From assembly GCF_035607535.1 (NCBI RefSeq), contig NZ_JAYDZX010000002.1:310001-374000 (forward strand): a stretch of DNA of 64,000 nucleotides, written 5' to 3'. This document shows positions 27,356-36,104 of the stretch, piece by piece (position 1 is the stretch's first letter; the number at the start of each line of letters is the position of its first letter). The position numbers and the translations under genes are program-made. The notes under the pieces are model-generated. The model was not told where the DNA came from. It worked only from the letters and a program-made list of their open reading frames with translations, and did not search any database. The DNA is from Salinimicrobium sp035607535 (GTDB lineage: Bacteria; Bacteroidota; Bacteroidia; Flavobacteriales; Flavobacteriaceae).

Positions 27356-28396
27356 ATGAAAAAAGTAGTCACTTTTGGAGAAATAATGCTACGCCTGGCA
27401 CCACAGGAACACCTGAGGTTTTCCCAGGCTTCAAGCTTTGATGTGGTTTACGGTGGAGGAGAGTCTAACGTTGCCGTGTCGCTTGCCAATTATGGCGTGC
27501 CGGTAGATTTTGTCACCCGTCTGCCTAAGAACGATATTGGAGAATGCGCTCTTATGGAAATGCGCAAGAGAAACGTAGGAACAGATAAGATCATTTTTGG
27601 CGGGGATCGTCTTGGGATCTATTTCCTTGAAACCGGTGCGGTTAGTCGTGGAAGTAAAGTGGTCTATGATCGTGCCCATTCGGCCATGTCGCAGATCGAA
27701 AAAGGAATGGTAGACTGGGATGAGGTTTTTGAAGGGGCAGGATGGTTCCACTGGACCGGGATCACTCCGGCTATTTCTCAGGGAGCTGCAGATGCATGTC
27801 TTGAAGCTGTTAAAGCTGCACGTGCAAAGGGCATTACTATTTCAACAGATCTTAACTATCGCGCCAAGCTTTGGAAATACGGAGTGGAGCCCGAAGCTAT
27901 TATGACCGAGCTTACTTCCTACTGCGATATCATCCTGGGGAACGAAGAAGATGCTGAAAAACATTTTGGAATCAAGCCTGAAGGTCTTGATATCACTACA
28001 CAGGGGGAGCACGTAAAAGCTGAAGCATTTCTTTCGGTGTGTCAGCAAATGATGGAAAAATTCCCTAATGCCAAAAAGGTGATCACTACCCTAAGAGGTT
28101 CGCTATCGGCTTCGCACAATACCTGGGCAGGAGTACTGTATGATGGGAAGACCATGTTCAAATCTCCGGAATACAACATCACCCACATCGTGGATAGAGT
28201 TGGAGGCGGGGATTCCTTTATGGGCGGTTTGATCTACGGACTGTTACAATATCCTGAAGATGACCAGAACGCCTTGAACTTTGCTGTTGCTGCTTCGGCC
28301 CTGAAACACACAATTAAGGGAGATGCCAACCTGGTAACAGTTGATGAGGTTAAAAAATTAATGGGCGGAGATGCCTCTGGACGTGTAGCCAGATAA
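27356..28396 (+). CDS. kdgK: 2-keto-3-deoxygluconate kinase (PfkB family)
   Basis: KdgK phosphorylates KDG to KDPG with ATP. The 346-residue PfkB-fold protein has the N-terminal VTFGEIMLRLAP, the substrate-side GGGESNVAVSLANYG, the conserved WFHWTGITPAIS and the C-terminal anion-hole motif DRVGGGDSFMGG with the catalytic aspartate. It directly precedes kdgA, the next enzyme, with an 11-bp gap. A paralogue of similar length is at 29124. This copy is taken as the main KDG kinase because it is in the kduI-kdgA operon. Confidence 0.93.
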   Translation: MKKVVTFGEIMLRLAPQEHLRFSQASSFDVVYGGGESNVAVSLANYGVPVDFVTRLPKNDIGECALMEMRKRNVGTDKIIFGGDRLGIYFLETGAVSRGSKVVYDRAHSAMSQIEKGMVDWDEVFEGAGWFHWTGITPAISQGAADACLEAVKAARAKGITISTDLNYRAKLWKYGVEPEAIMTELTSYCDIILGNEEDAEKHFGIKPEGLDITTQGEHVKAEAFLSVCQQMMEKFPNAKKVITTLRGSLSASHNTWAGVLYDGKTMFKSPEYNITHIVDRVGGGDSFMGGLIYGLLQYPEDDQNALNFAVAASALKHTIKGDANLVTVDEVKKLMGGDASGRVAR

Positions 28397-28407
28397 TACT
28401 TATAGCT

Positions 28408-29076
28408 ATGGCTCAATATTCAAGAATAGAAGTAGCATCGGTAATGAAAGAACAGGGAATGGTTCCCTTGTTCTTTCACTCTGATGTGGAATTGGGAAAA
28501 AAGATCCTCAAAGCCTGCTACGATGGTGGTGGTCGCCTAATGGAATTCACCAGCAGGGGAGATTTTGCTTTTGAGGTCTTTGGAGAACTTAATAAATATG
28601 CAATTAAGGAACTGCCGGGAATGATCATGGGAGTAGGTTCGGTGACCGATGCTGCCGCGGCATCTCTCTACATGCAATTGGGAGCGAACTTTATTGTGAC
28701 TCCGGTTCTTAGAGAAGACATTGCGACAGTGTGTAACCGCCGCAAGGTGCTTTGGTCTCCGGGATGTGGATCTCTTACAGAGATTGCCCGTGCCGAGGAA
28801 CTGGGCTGTGAGATCGTAAAGCTTTTCCCCGGGGGAACCTACGGACCCGGTTTTGTAAAAGGCATTAAAGGTCCGCAACCCTGGACCAGCATTATGCCTA
28901 CAGGAGGAGTTTCTCCCACCGAAGAGAATCTTAAAGGCTGGTTTGACGCCGGAGTAACTTGTGTGGGAATGGGCTCAAAGCTTATCTCAAAAGAGGTGAT
29001 CCAGAATAAGGATTACGCAGGTTTGGAAAAGACCGTGAGAGAGACCCTGGAAACAATAAAGAACCTAAGGAAGTAA
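28408..29076 (+). CDS. kdgA: KDPG aldolase (bifunctional 4-hydroxy-2-oxoglutarate aldolase)
   Basis: This 222-residue class I aldolase splits KDPG to pyruvate and glyceraldehyde 3-phosphate, ending the pathway. Family motifs are EFTSRGDFAFEVF, MGVGSVTDAAAA, GANFIVTPVL with the site before the Schiff-base region, WSPGCGSLTEI, EIVKLFPGGTYGPGFVKGIKGP (holding the Schiff-base lysine of VKLFP) and MPTGGVSPTEENL. The gene ends the kduI operon and is followed by a strong terminator. Confidence 0.95.
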   Translation: MAQYSRIEVASVMKEQGMVPLFFHSDVELGKKILKACYDGGGRLMEFTSRGDFAFEVFGELNKYAIKELPGMIMGVGSVTDAAAASLYMQLGANFIVTPVLREDIATVCNRRKVLWSPGCGSLTEIARAEELGCEIVKLFPGGTYGPGFVKGIKGPQPWTSIMPTGGVSPTEENLKGWFDAGVTCVGMGSKLISKEVIQNKDYAGLEKTVRETLETIKNLRK

Positions 29077-29086
29077 AAAGGAGAAG

Positions 29087-29121
29087 ACCTGCGGCTATGA
29101 ATTATCCGCAGGTTTTTCTTT
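29087..29121 (+). terminator. Intrinsic terminator after kdgA
   Basis: An 8-bp perfect stem, acctgcgg (29087-29094) with ccgcaggt (29106-29113), is followed by ttttcttt. It ends 2 bp before the next start codon, so it may attenuate rather than fully separate the downstream kinase gene. Confidence 0.8.
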
Positions 29122-29123
29122 AG

Positions 29124-30158
29124 ATGAAGCTCATGCAGAAAGAACCTTTAAAAAAGAGAAAAATCGTGACTTTTGGTGAGGTCTTGATGAGGTTATCCCC
29201 ATCAGACAACCGGAAGCTACTGCAGGCCATGCAGCTGGACTTTTTCTTTGGAGGTACCGAGATGAATGTGGCAGCATCGCTTGCAAATTTTGACGTGGAA
29301 GTACAGCATGTCACCAATGTGTCGAATGACATCGTAGGTGAGGCTGCGATTGCCACCCTTCGCAAATACGGCATAGACATTTCGGCTGTAAAAAAGGTGC
29401 CCCACCCGCTGGGGCTATACTTTTTGGAAGTAGGTTCTGCCATGCGATCAAGCCAGATCGCCTATAACCGGCTCAACAGTTCTTTTGCAAAGATCTCTCC
29501 GGAACAGGTAGACTGGGAGGAGATACTTTCAGGCTGTGGGATCTTCCACTGGAGTGGCATTTCCCCCGCGGTTTCCGAAGGAGCTTATCAAACCCTAAAG
29601 CTGGGCCTGGAACTGGCACAGCAAAAAGGAATCGTCGTAACAGCCGATCCTGCTTATCGCAGTAACCTCTGGAACTACGGGAGGAACAGTGGAGAAGTGT
29701 TGAAAGAACTTATTTCTCTTTCCAATATTTTCATAGGAGGGGTTACAGAGATCAATGAGATCCTGAAGACTGAATATACTTCAGACAAGGATGGTTTTAT
29801 TGCTGCGAGTAAAGCATTGATAGCCGAATTCCCTTCAGTAAAGAAAGTCTTTGACAAAGTGCGTAGCAGCATCAATGCTTCCTGGCAAAAGATCTATGGA
29901 AGAGCCTGGACCGGCGAGGAGTACATTAGCACCAGTGAATTAGAGATCACTAATGTTGTTGACCGGATAGGAACCGGAGATGCATTTGCTGCAGGTTTAC
30001 TATATGGCCTTCAGAATTTTGCAGATAATGAGGCCCTTGATTTTGCAAATGCAGCCTGTGCTTTAAAACATACTCACGTGGGAGATGTAAACCTGGTAAG
30101 CGTTGAGGAAGTGCTGGAGGTGGCAAAGGGAAAGACAGACGGGCGGATCAAAAGGTAA
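29124..30158 (+). CDS. Second PfkB-family sugar kinase, KdgK paralogue
   Basis: The 344-residue protein is clearly a paralogue of KdgK at 27356: VTFGEVLMRLSP, GGTEMNVAASLANF, GLYFLEVGSAMRSSQIAYNR, IFHWSGISPAVS and DRIGTGDAFAAGLLYG with the catalytic aspartate. Both end in a similar GRxxR tail. The substrate-side loop differs (GGTEMN in place of GGGESN), so the substrate could be KDG again or another 2-keto-3-deoxy acid. It lies between the terminator after kdgA and the TRAP transporter genes. The ATG at 29124 is the first in frame; a second at 29133 is equally possible. Confidence 0.88.
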   Translation: MKLMQKEPLKKRKIVTFGEVLMRLSPSDNRKLLQAMQLDFFFGGTEMNVAASLANFDVEVQHVTNVSNDIVGEAAIATLRKYGIDISAVKKVPHPLGLYFLEVGSAMRSSQIAYNRLNSSFAKISPEQVDWEEILSGCGIFHWSGISPAVSEGAYQTLKLGLELAQQKGIVVTADPAYRSNLWNYGRNSGEVLKELISLSNIFIGGVTEINEILKTEYTSDKDGFIAASKALIAEFPSVKKVFDKVRSSINASWQKIYGRAWTGEEYISTSELEITNVVDRIGTGDAFAAGLLYGLQNFADNEALDFANAACALKHTHVGDVNLVSVEEVLEVAKGKTDGRIKR

Positions 30159-30224
30159 TTATAGACTAGGGAGAAGGCTGGTATGAAACTAACAGACTTG
30201 CATTAATTGATTAAGATCTTAAGA

Positions 30225-31202
30225 ATGAAAAATATTATGCGCTTTTGCCTTGTTCTCTTTTCGCTGTTTCTTATTGCGGGATGTAAAGAGCAAAACAAGG
30301 TAAAAGAAATAAAACTTGGCCATGGGCTGGATATTTCTCATCCTGTCCACAAGGCCATGGTCTATATGTCCGAACGATTATATGAAAAATCGGGAGGGAC
30401 CATGACCATTGATATTTACCCAAACCAGCAGCTGGGTTCAGAAAGGGAAACTCTTGAACTATTGCAGATTGGTAGTTTGGGAATGACAAAAGTCTCCACC
30501 GGGGTTCTTGAAAACTTTGTACCCAGTCTGCAGCTTTTTGGATTGCCTTTTCTGTTTCGCGACAGGGAACACAGGTTCGAGGTTCTGGAAGGCGAGATAG
30601 GGGAAGAATTCCTTAACAAAAGCATTGATAAGCGTCTTAAAGGCCTCACTTTTTATGATGCTGGTAGTAGAAGTTTTTATACTAAAACTCCAGTAGAAAC
30701 ACCCGAAGATTTAAAAGGTCTAAAATTGCGGGTAATGGAAAGTAATACCGCCATCAACATGGTGAAACATCTTGGAGGTTCACCCACGCCTATTGCATGG
30801 GGTGAACTCTACACTGCCTTGCAGCAGGGAATAGTAGATGGCGCCGAAAATAATCTGCCCAGCTTTTACCTCTCCCGCCATTATGAGGTGACCAAGAATT
30901 TTGTAGTAGATGAACACACTGCCCTGCCCGACGAATTGTTGATTAGCACTCTTGTGTGGAATGACCTTACCCCTCAACAACAAAAATGGTTAAAAGAAGC
31001 CGCTATGGAATCTTCAGAATATCAAAAAGGAATCTGGAGGGAAGCAGAGTTGGAAGCAATGGAGGAGATTCAGAAAGCAGGAGTCAAGGTGATTTATCCC
31101 GATAAAGAATTATTTAGAGAGAAAGTTCAGCCTATGTATGAGCAGTTCTCTCAAGATCCCGAAATGAAAAAATTAATTGAAGAAATCCAGGCTGTTAAAT
31201 AA
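30225..31202 (+). CDS. dctP: TRAP transporter substrate-binding protein, DctP family (lipoprotein)
   Basis: This is the extracytoplasmic binding component of a TRAP uptake system, probably for galacturonate or related uronates. The ATG at 30225 is preferred over an upstream TTG because it directly opens a lipoprotein signal with lipobox IAGC. DctP features include GHGLDISHPVHKAM, IYPNQQLGSERETLELLQIG, LPFLFRDREHRFEVL, GLKLRVMESNTAINMVKHLGG with the conserved carboxylate-binding arginine, ALQQGIVDGAENNLPSFYL. The lipid anchor is unusual for DctP but sensible in Bacteroidota. It is followed by DctQ (3 bp gap) and DctM. Confidence 0.93.
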   Translation: MKNIMRFCLVLFSLFLIAGCKEQNKVKEIKLGHGLDISHPVHKAMVYMSERLYEKSGGTMTIDIYPNQQLGSERETLELLQIGSLGMTKVSTGVLENFVPSLQLFGLPFLFRDREHRFEVLEGEIGEEFLNKSIDKRLKGLTFYDAGSRSFYTKTPVETPEDLKGLKLRVMESNTAINMVKHLGGSPTPIAWGELYTALQQGIVDGAENNLPSFYLSRHYEVTKNFVVDEHTALPDELLISTLVWNDLTPQQQKWLKEAAMESSEYQKGIWREAELEAMEEIQKAGVKVIYPDKELFREKVQPMYEQFSQDPEMKKLIEEIQAVK

Positions 31203-31205
31203 GTT

Positions 31206-31673
31206 ATGAGAAAAACTGTAGATAAAGTGCTTGGGAATTTTTTGGTGGTGCTTCTCGCCCTTATGGTGCTGTCTGTACTATGGCAGATCTTTTCGCGATA
31301 CCTCCTGAATTCTCCAAGTTCCTTCACCGAAGAACTGGCGAGATATCTGTTTATCTGGATTGGAATTCTCGGAGCCGCCTATGCAGCGGGACAACAAAAG
31401 CATTTATCAATAGATATTTTACCTCCTAAATTGAGCCCTCCAAACAGGATCAGGCTGCGCATCTTTATCAATGTGCTTATTATCCTGTTCAGTTTGACAG
31501 TGCTGGTCATTGGAGGCGGCAACCTGGTATATGTAAATGATTTGCTGGGGCAATCTTCCGCAGCATTAAAAGTACCACTGTCGTGGGTTTACAGCGTTGT
31601 GCCGGTGAGCGGACTGCTGGTGATCTATTATAAAGTACACGAAATTATTCATTCAAAAACTTATTTAGTATGA
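31206..31673 (+). CDS. dctQ: TRAP transporter small permease, DctQ family
   Basis: The 155-residue protein has four predicted transmembrane helices and the DctQ signature VLWQIFSRYLLNSPSSFTEELARYLFIWIGILGAAYA (seen in successive parts). It pairs with DctM in the cytoplasmic membrane. Its stop overlaps the dctM start as ATGA at 31670-31673, implying coupled translation. Confidence 0.93.
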   Translation: MRKTVDKVLGNFLVVLLALMVLSVLWQIFSRYLLNSPSSFTEELARYLFIWIGILGAAYAAGQQKHLSIDILPPKLSPPNRIRLRIFINVLIILFSLTVLVIGGGNLVYVNDLLGQSSAALKVPLSWVYSVVPVSGLLVIYYKVHEIIHSKTYLV

Positions 31674-32959
31674 TGTCAGAGGTTCTAATATTGGTGTTAT
31701 CCTTTGTGATCCTGCTGGCGATAGGAGTTCCTGTCGCCTGGTCAATTGGGATTTCTTGCGTCCTCACCATCCTGGCATCAATAGATACGCTCGCTGCCTT
31801 TACTACGGTATCGCAGCGTATGGCCACCGGTCTCGATAGTTTTTCGCTGCTTGCTATTCCCCTGTTCATCCTGGCAGGACAAATCATGAATCAGGGGGGG
31901 ATTGCCAACCGGCTCATTGCCTTTGCGAAAGCGCTCATGGGAGCGCTGCCGGGGGGATTGATCTATGTAAACGTGGTTGCAGCCATGTTGTTTGGTGCTA
32001 TAGCAGGATCTGCAGTCGCAGCTACCTCTGCTATGGGCGGGATACTTGGGCCGGCAATGGAAAAAGAAGGATACTCCAAACAGTTTGGGGCAGCAGTAAA
32101 CATCACAGCTTCTACAACAGGTCTGGTGATTCCGCCGTCAAATGTGCTAATCGTTTATTCCCTGGCCAGTGGTGGGGTATCTATTGCATCTTTGTTCCTG
32201 GCAGGCTATCTTCCGGGGATACTCATGGGGCTTGCCCTTATGCTCGTGGCAGCGGTATGGATCAAAAAGAAGAAATATCCAGCCGGGGAACCTGCCAATC
32301 TTAGGAATATTGCTGTTACCTTTTTACATGCTCTTCCCAGTTTACTGTTGCTGGTAGTTGTAATTGGAGGAATTGTTTCGGGCATCTTTACCGCTACCGA
32401 GGCTTCAGGAATTGCCGTGTTGTATTGTCTCATCCTGTCTTTCATCAACCGGGAATTGAAGCTGAGTGACCTTCACGGGGTTTTCTTAAGTTCAGCAGGG
32501 ACCACTGCAATTGTGATGTTGCTTATTGCCACTTCCATGAGCATGTCCTGGGTAATGTCTTATGAAAACATTCCGCAGGCAGTAAGTGATGCCTTGCTAA
32601 GCCTTAGCGATAATATTTTTGTCATTCTGCTTATCATCAACTTGTTACTGCTGTTCGTGGGAACCTTCATGGATATGACGCCTGCAGTGCTCATTTTTAC
32701 CCCTATATTTTTACCGGTTGTAACAGCATTGGGGGTTGACCCTGTACACTTCGGAATTATCATGGTGATGAACCTCTGTGTCGGACTGTGTAGTCCGCCG
32801 GTGGGCTCTGTGCTGTTCATTGGAGTGAGTGTGGCAAAGACAAGCATTCAAAAAGTGATCAAACCACTGATGCCACTGTACGTCGCGATGTTTATTGTTT
32901 TATTGTTGGTGACTTTCATTCCGGAAATCTCCCTATGGTTGCCGCAGTTATTTGATTAG
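31670..32959 (+). CDS. dctM: TRAP transporter large permease, DctM family
   Basis: The 429-residue, roughly 12-helix protein is the sodium-coupled translocating subunit. Typical DctM stretches are IPLFILAGQIMNQGGIANRLI, GAIAGSAVAATSAMGGILGPAM, TASTTGLVIPPSNVLIVYS, TFMDMTPAVLIFTPIFLPV and NLCVGLCSPPVGSVLFIGVSV. A TRAP system in a pectin locus fits uptake of monomeric uronates after periplasmic degradation. Its family cannot tell galacturonate from unsaturated products. uxaB follows after 24 bp, so transporter and catabolic genes are probably one transcript. Confidence 0.95.
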   Translation: MMSEVLILVLSFVILLAIGVPVAWSIGISCVLTILASIDTLAAFTTVSQRMATGLDSFSLLAIPLFILAGQIMNQGGIANRLIAFAKALMGALPGGLIYVNVVAAMLFGAIAGSAVAATSAMGGILGPAMEKEGYSKQFGAAVNITASTTGLVIPPSNVLIVYSLASGGVSIASLFLAGYLPGILMGLALMLVAAVWIKKKKYPAGEPANLRNIAVTFLHALPSLLLLVVVIGGIVSGIFTATEASGIAVLYCLILSFINRELKLSDLHGVFLSSAGTTAIVMLLIATSMSMSWVMSYENIPQAVSDALLSLSDNIFVILLIINLLLLFVGTFMDMTPAVLIFTPIFLPVVTALGVDPVHFGIIMVMNLCVGLCSPPVGSVLFIGVSVAKTSIQKVIKPLMPLYVAMFIVLLLVTFIPEISLWLPQLFD

Positions 32960-32983
32960 AAAATTTAAGATCAGGAAAAAAGT

Positions 32984-34441
32984 ATGGAAAGATTAAATAG
33001 AAAGAACGCCGGAATCCCTTCAAAGCACTCCATTAAGGTCATCCAGTTTGGAGAGGGTAATTTCCTCCGCGCGTTTGTGAATTACATCATCGACAAGCTG
33101 AATAAAGAAGCAGGTTTTGATGCCGGTGTCGCAGTCGTACAACCCATAGATGCCGGGCTTGTAGATATGCTGAACGAGCAGGACGGACTTTATAATCTCT
33201 TTATGAGAGGCGTCAAAAGCGGAAAGGAAATACAGGAGAAAAGAACAATCAGCTGTATCCAGAAGGCACTAAATCCTTACCGGGATTACTCGGCCTATTT
33301 GGATCTTGCAACTGAAGAAGATCTACAGTTCCTCATCTCAAATACTACCGAAGCGGGCATTGCTTTTGATGAGAACGACAGGCTGGACAAGGAGCCACAC
33401 AATAGCTTCCCGGCTAAAGTGACTGCTCTTTTGTGGAAAAGATATCAGCATTTTAACGGAGACCCGGCCAAAGGCCTTAGCATCATTCCCTGTGAATTGA
33501 TCAACTATAACGCCGATACTCTTAAAGAGATCATCTTGCGCTATATCGAACTTTGGGATCTTGATCCCGAATTCCGGAACTGGGTGGAAGAGCATAACAG
33601 CTTTCACAATACCCTCGTAGATCGAATCGTTCCGGGCTATCCTCGTGCTGAAATAGACCAGTACCAGAGTCAGTTGGAATTCGAAGATAAGTTGATCGTG
33701 ACTGCCGAAGTTTTCCTGTTATGGGTAATCGAGGGAGGTGAAGATCTAAAGAGGAAGATTCCATTTGATAAGATCGACGAGAACGTGCTCATTGTTGAAG
33801 ATATTCAGCCGTACCGCACCCGAAAGGTGAGGATCCTCAATGGTGCCCACACTACCATGGTACCCTTTGCACTTCTTAGCGGAAAAGAGACTGTTAAGGA
33901 AACTGTAGATGATGATTTCACCGGAAAGTTTGTCAAGAATGCCATTTTTGAGGAGATCAATCCTACTCTTGATCTTTCGGAAGAGGAGCTGAAAAGCTTT
34001 GCTGAAGAAGTGCTTGACAGGTTTAGGAATCCATTCATAAAACATCAGCTTGCAAGCATTGCCTTAAATTCTATTTCGAAATTTAAAGTAAGGGTACTGC
34101 CAAGTCTGCTGCAGTACGAAGAACGGAAGGGAAGTCTTCCGGTGAGGCTAACCTTTGCTTTTGCCTGTTTGATCAGGTTCTATAAGGGAGAATGGCAGGG
34201 TAGAGATCTACCGGTGCAGGATGATCAACAAATCGTGGATTTCTTCCGGCAGGTTTGGAGTGAAAATGATCTGGAGGCTTTGGTGACAAAGGTGCTCCAA
34301 AAAGAGGATTTTTGGGGCCGCAATCTCAACGATATTGAAAACCTGAATGAGCAGGTGCAAACGGCACTTGAAGAGATTGGGGAAAAAGGGGTAGAAGAAG
34401 GCTTCAGGTCTTACAAACAGAAGATAGGAGTCAAAAGTTAG
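32984..34441 (+). CDS. uxaB: Tagaturonate reductase (altronate oxidoreductase)
   Basis: UxaB reduces D-tagaturonate to D-altronate with NADH. The 485-residue protein belongs to the mannitol dehydrogenase family: IKVIQFGEGNFLRAFVNYI for cofactor binding, SNTTEAGIAF, the proline-rich NSFPAKVTALLW, IIPCELINYNADTLKE, and the signature RKVRILNGAHTTMVPFALL with catalytic residues. Length matches Escherichia coli UxaB (about 483). uxaA follows after 6 bp. Confidence 0.95.
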   Translation: MERLNRKNAGIPSKHSIKVIQFGEGNFLRAFVNYIIDKLNKEAGFDAGVAVVQPIDAGLVDMLNEQDGLYNLFMRGVKSGKEIQEKRTISCIQKALNPYRDYSAYLDLATEEDLQFLISNTTEAGIAFDENDRLDKEPHNSFPAKVTALLWKRYQHFNGDPAKGLSIIPCELINYNADTLKEIILRYIELWDLDPEFRNWVEEHNSFHNTLVDRIVPGYPRAEIDQYQSQLEFEDKLIVTAEVFLLWVIEGGEDLKRKIPFDKIDENVLIVEDIQPYRTRKVRILNGAHTTMVPFALLSGKETVKETVDDDFTGKFVKNAIFEEINPTLDLSEEELKSFAEEVLDRFRNPFIKHQLASIALNSISKFKVRVLPSLLQYEERKGSLPVRLTFAFACLIRFYKGEWQGRDLPVQDDQQIVDFFRQVWSENDLEALVTKVLQKEDFWGRNLNDIENLNEQVQTALEEIGEKGVEEGFRSYKQKIGVKS

Positions 34442-34447
34442 AATATT

Positions 34448-36064
34448 ATGCAAACGAAAATAATTAAGGTTCATCCAGATGATAATGTGGCCGTTGCCCT
34501 GGCCGACCTGTGGAAAGATGAAGAGCTTCAACTGGATAATCTGGAAGTGAAAGTGTTGACCGATGTAGCTGCGAAGCACAAGATAAGTCTGGTAGATCTT
34601 GGAGAAGGCGATAAGATATATATGTATGGCGTCCTTGTGGGAAAAGCTACTCAGCCAATTAAAAAAGGAGAAGTGCTCACGGTAGATAATGTGAAGCACC
34701 AAAGTGCACAGGCTTTCAAAAAGACCGAGAATACAGGCTGGAATGCACCAGATGTTACAAAATGGAAGAACCGTACCTTTAACGGATATCACCGGCCCGA
34801 TGGGCAGGTGGGAACCAGGAACGTGTGGTTATTCTTTCCGTTGGTCTTTTGTGAAAACCGCAACATTGAGCTGCTAAAAGAGGTTTTTGAGAAGGAGCTT
34901 TCCTTTAAAAAACCTTCCCGGGAACGCCTGTTACTGCGCCAGTTGATCCAGGGCGGTGATGGAAATGAACTGCCTGAAGAAGAGGAGGAGGAAAACAGCA
35001 TTTTTGGAAATATTGATGTAAAGTTTATTACCCACCAGGGAGGTTGTGGCGGCATACGCCAGGATTCGGCCTCACTTGCACGATTGCTGGCCGGTTATGT
35101 CAATAATCCAAATGTTGCCGGGGCGACGGTGCTTAGCCTGGGTTGCCAGAACCTGCAAATAGACATTTTCAAAAAGGCATTGGAAAGGATCAATCCTGAT
35201 ATTCAAAAGCCCGTGCTCATTTATGAACAGCAGCAGGAAGGTACTGTAGATGAAATGATGAGTAAGATCATTAAGGAGTCATTTGAAGCCTTAAAGGAAG
35301 CCAACAAAATTGAGCGGAAACCTGCACCCCTGTCTAAGCTGAAATTAGGACTGGAATGTGGAGGCTCCGACGGCTTTTCCGGAATCTCGGCCAATCCGGC
35401 ACTGGGATATGCTTCCGATTTATTGTCGGCCCTGGGCGGATCTCCCATTCTTTCGGAATTTCCAGAGCTCTGCGGAATCGAGCAGGAGTTGATCAACCGT
35501 TGCGTAAGCGATGAACTAGCCGATAGATTTTTAGAACTTACCCGCGCCTTTGAAAAGTCGGCTATCGACGCAGGATCAGGATTTGATATGAACCCTTCCC
35601 CCGGTAACATTAAAGATGGTTTGATTACCGATGCCATGAAATCGGCAGGAGCGGCCAAAAAAGGTGGAACCTCCCCAATACAGGATGTTCTGGATTATGG
35701 GGATTATGTTACTAAGCCCGGTTTGAACCTTTTGTGTACTCCCGGAAACGACGTGGAAAGTACTACGGCAATGGTTGGTGCGGGGGCGAATGTGGTGGTC
35801 TTCACCACAGGACTGGGTACGCCTACCGGCAATCCTGTAGCACCGGTGTTAAAGGTGTCTTCCAACACCACGCTGGCCCGTAGAATGCCCGATATTATTG
35901 ATCTTGATGCCGGAGGAGTCATCAAAGCTGAAAAGACTATTGAGGAAATGGGCGAAGAGATCCTTGAATTTCTCGTACAGGTAGCAAGCGGTGAGGTGAG
36001 TAGTAAAGCCGAAGAACTTAATCAGGACGATTTTATTCCATGGAAACGAGGGGTATCTTTATAG
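34448..36064 (+). CDS. uxaA: Altronate dehydratase
   Basis: UxaA dehydrates D-altronate to KDG, completing the galacturonate branch. The 538-residue protein has an N-terminal SAF domain (about 1-90) and a C-terminal dehydratase domain with YHRPDGQVGTRNVW, THQGGCGGIRQD, GLECGGSDGFSGISANPALG, SEFPELCGIEQEL and NPVAPVLKVSSNT. The conserved cysteines fit the iron-dependent family. It is some 40 residues longer than the Escherichia coli enzyme, owing partly to an acidic insertion (LPEEEEEENSIFG). It converges with the lacI-type gene across a two-way terminator. Confidence 0.95.
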   Translation: MQTKIIKVHPDDNVAVALADLWKDEELQLDNLEVKVLTDVAAKHKISLVDLGEGDKIYMYGVLVGKATQPIKKGEVLTVDNVKHQSAQAFKKTENTGWNAPDVTKWKNRTFNGYHRPDGQVGTRNVWLFFPLVFCENRNIELLKEVFEKELSFKKPSRERLLLRQLIQGGDGNELPEEEEEENSIFGNIDVKFITHQGGCGGIRQDSASLARLLAGYVNNPNVAGATVLSLGCQNLQIDIFKKALERINPDIQKPVLIYEQQQEGTVDEMMSKIIKESFEALKEANKIERKPAPLSKLKLGLECGGSDGFSGISANPALGYASDLLSALGGSPILSEFPELCGIEQELINRCVSDELADRFLELTRAFEKSAIDAGSGFDMNPSPGNIKDGLITDAMKSAGAAKKGGTSPIQDVLDYGDYVTKPGLNLLCTPGNDVESTTAMVGAGANVVVFTTGLGTPTGNPVAPVLKVSSNTTLARRMPDIIDLDAGGVIKAEKTIEEMGEEILEFLVQVASGEVSSKAEELNQDDFIPWKRGVSL

Positions 36065-36104
36065 ATACCTTTCGTTTTTAATACCTTCAAAAAAGGTTAT
36101 TTTC
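36052..36104. terminator. Bidirectional terminator between uxaA and the lacI-type gene
   Basis: Two hairpins lie between the convergent genes. The first, ggtatc/gataccc-like (36052-36057 with 36064-36069), overlaps the uxaA stop and is followed by ttcgttttt. The second pairs acctt (36083-36087) with aaggt (36093-36097) and has T-rich flanks on both sides. Confidence 0.6.
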
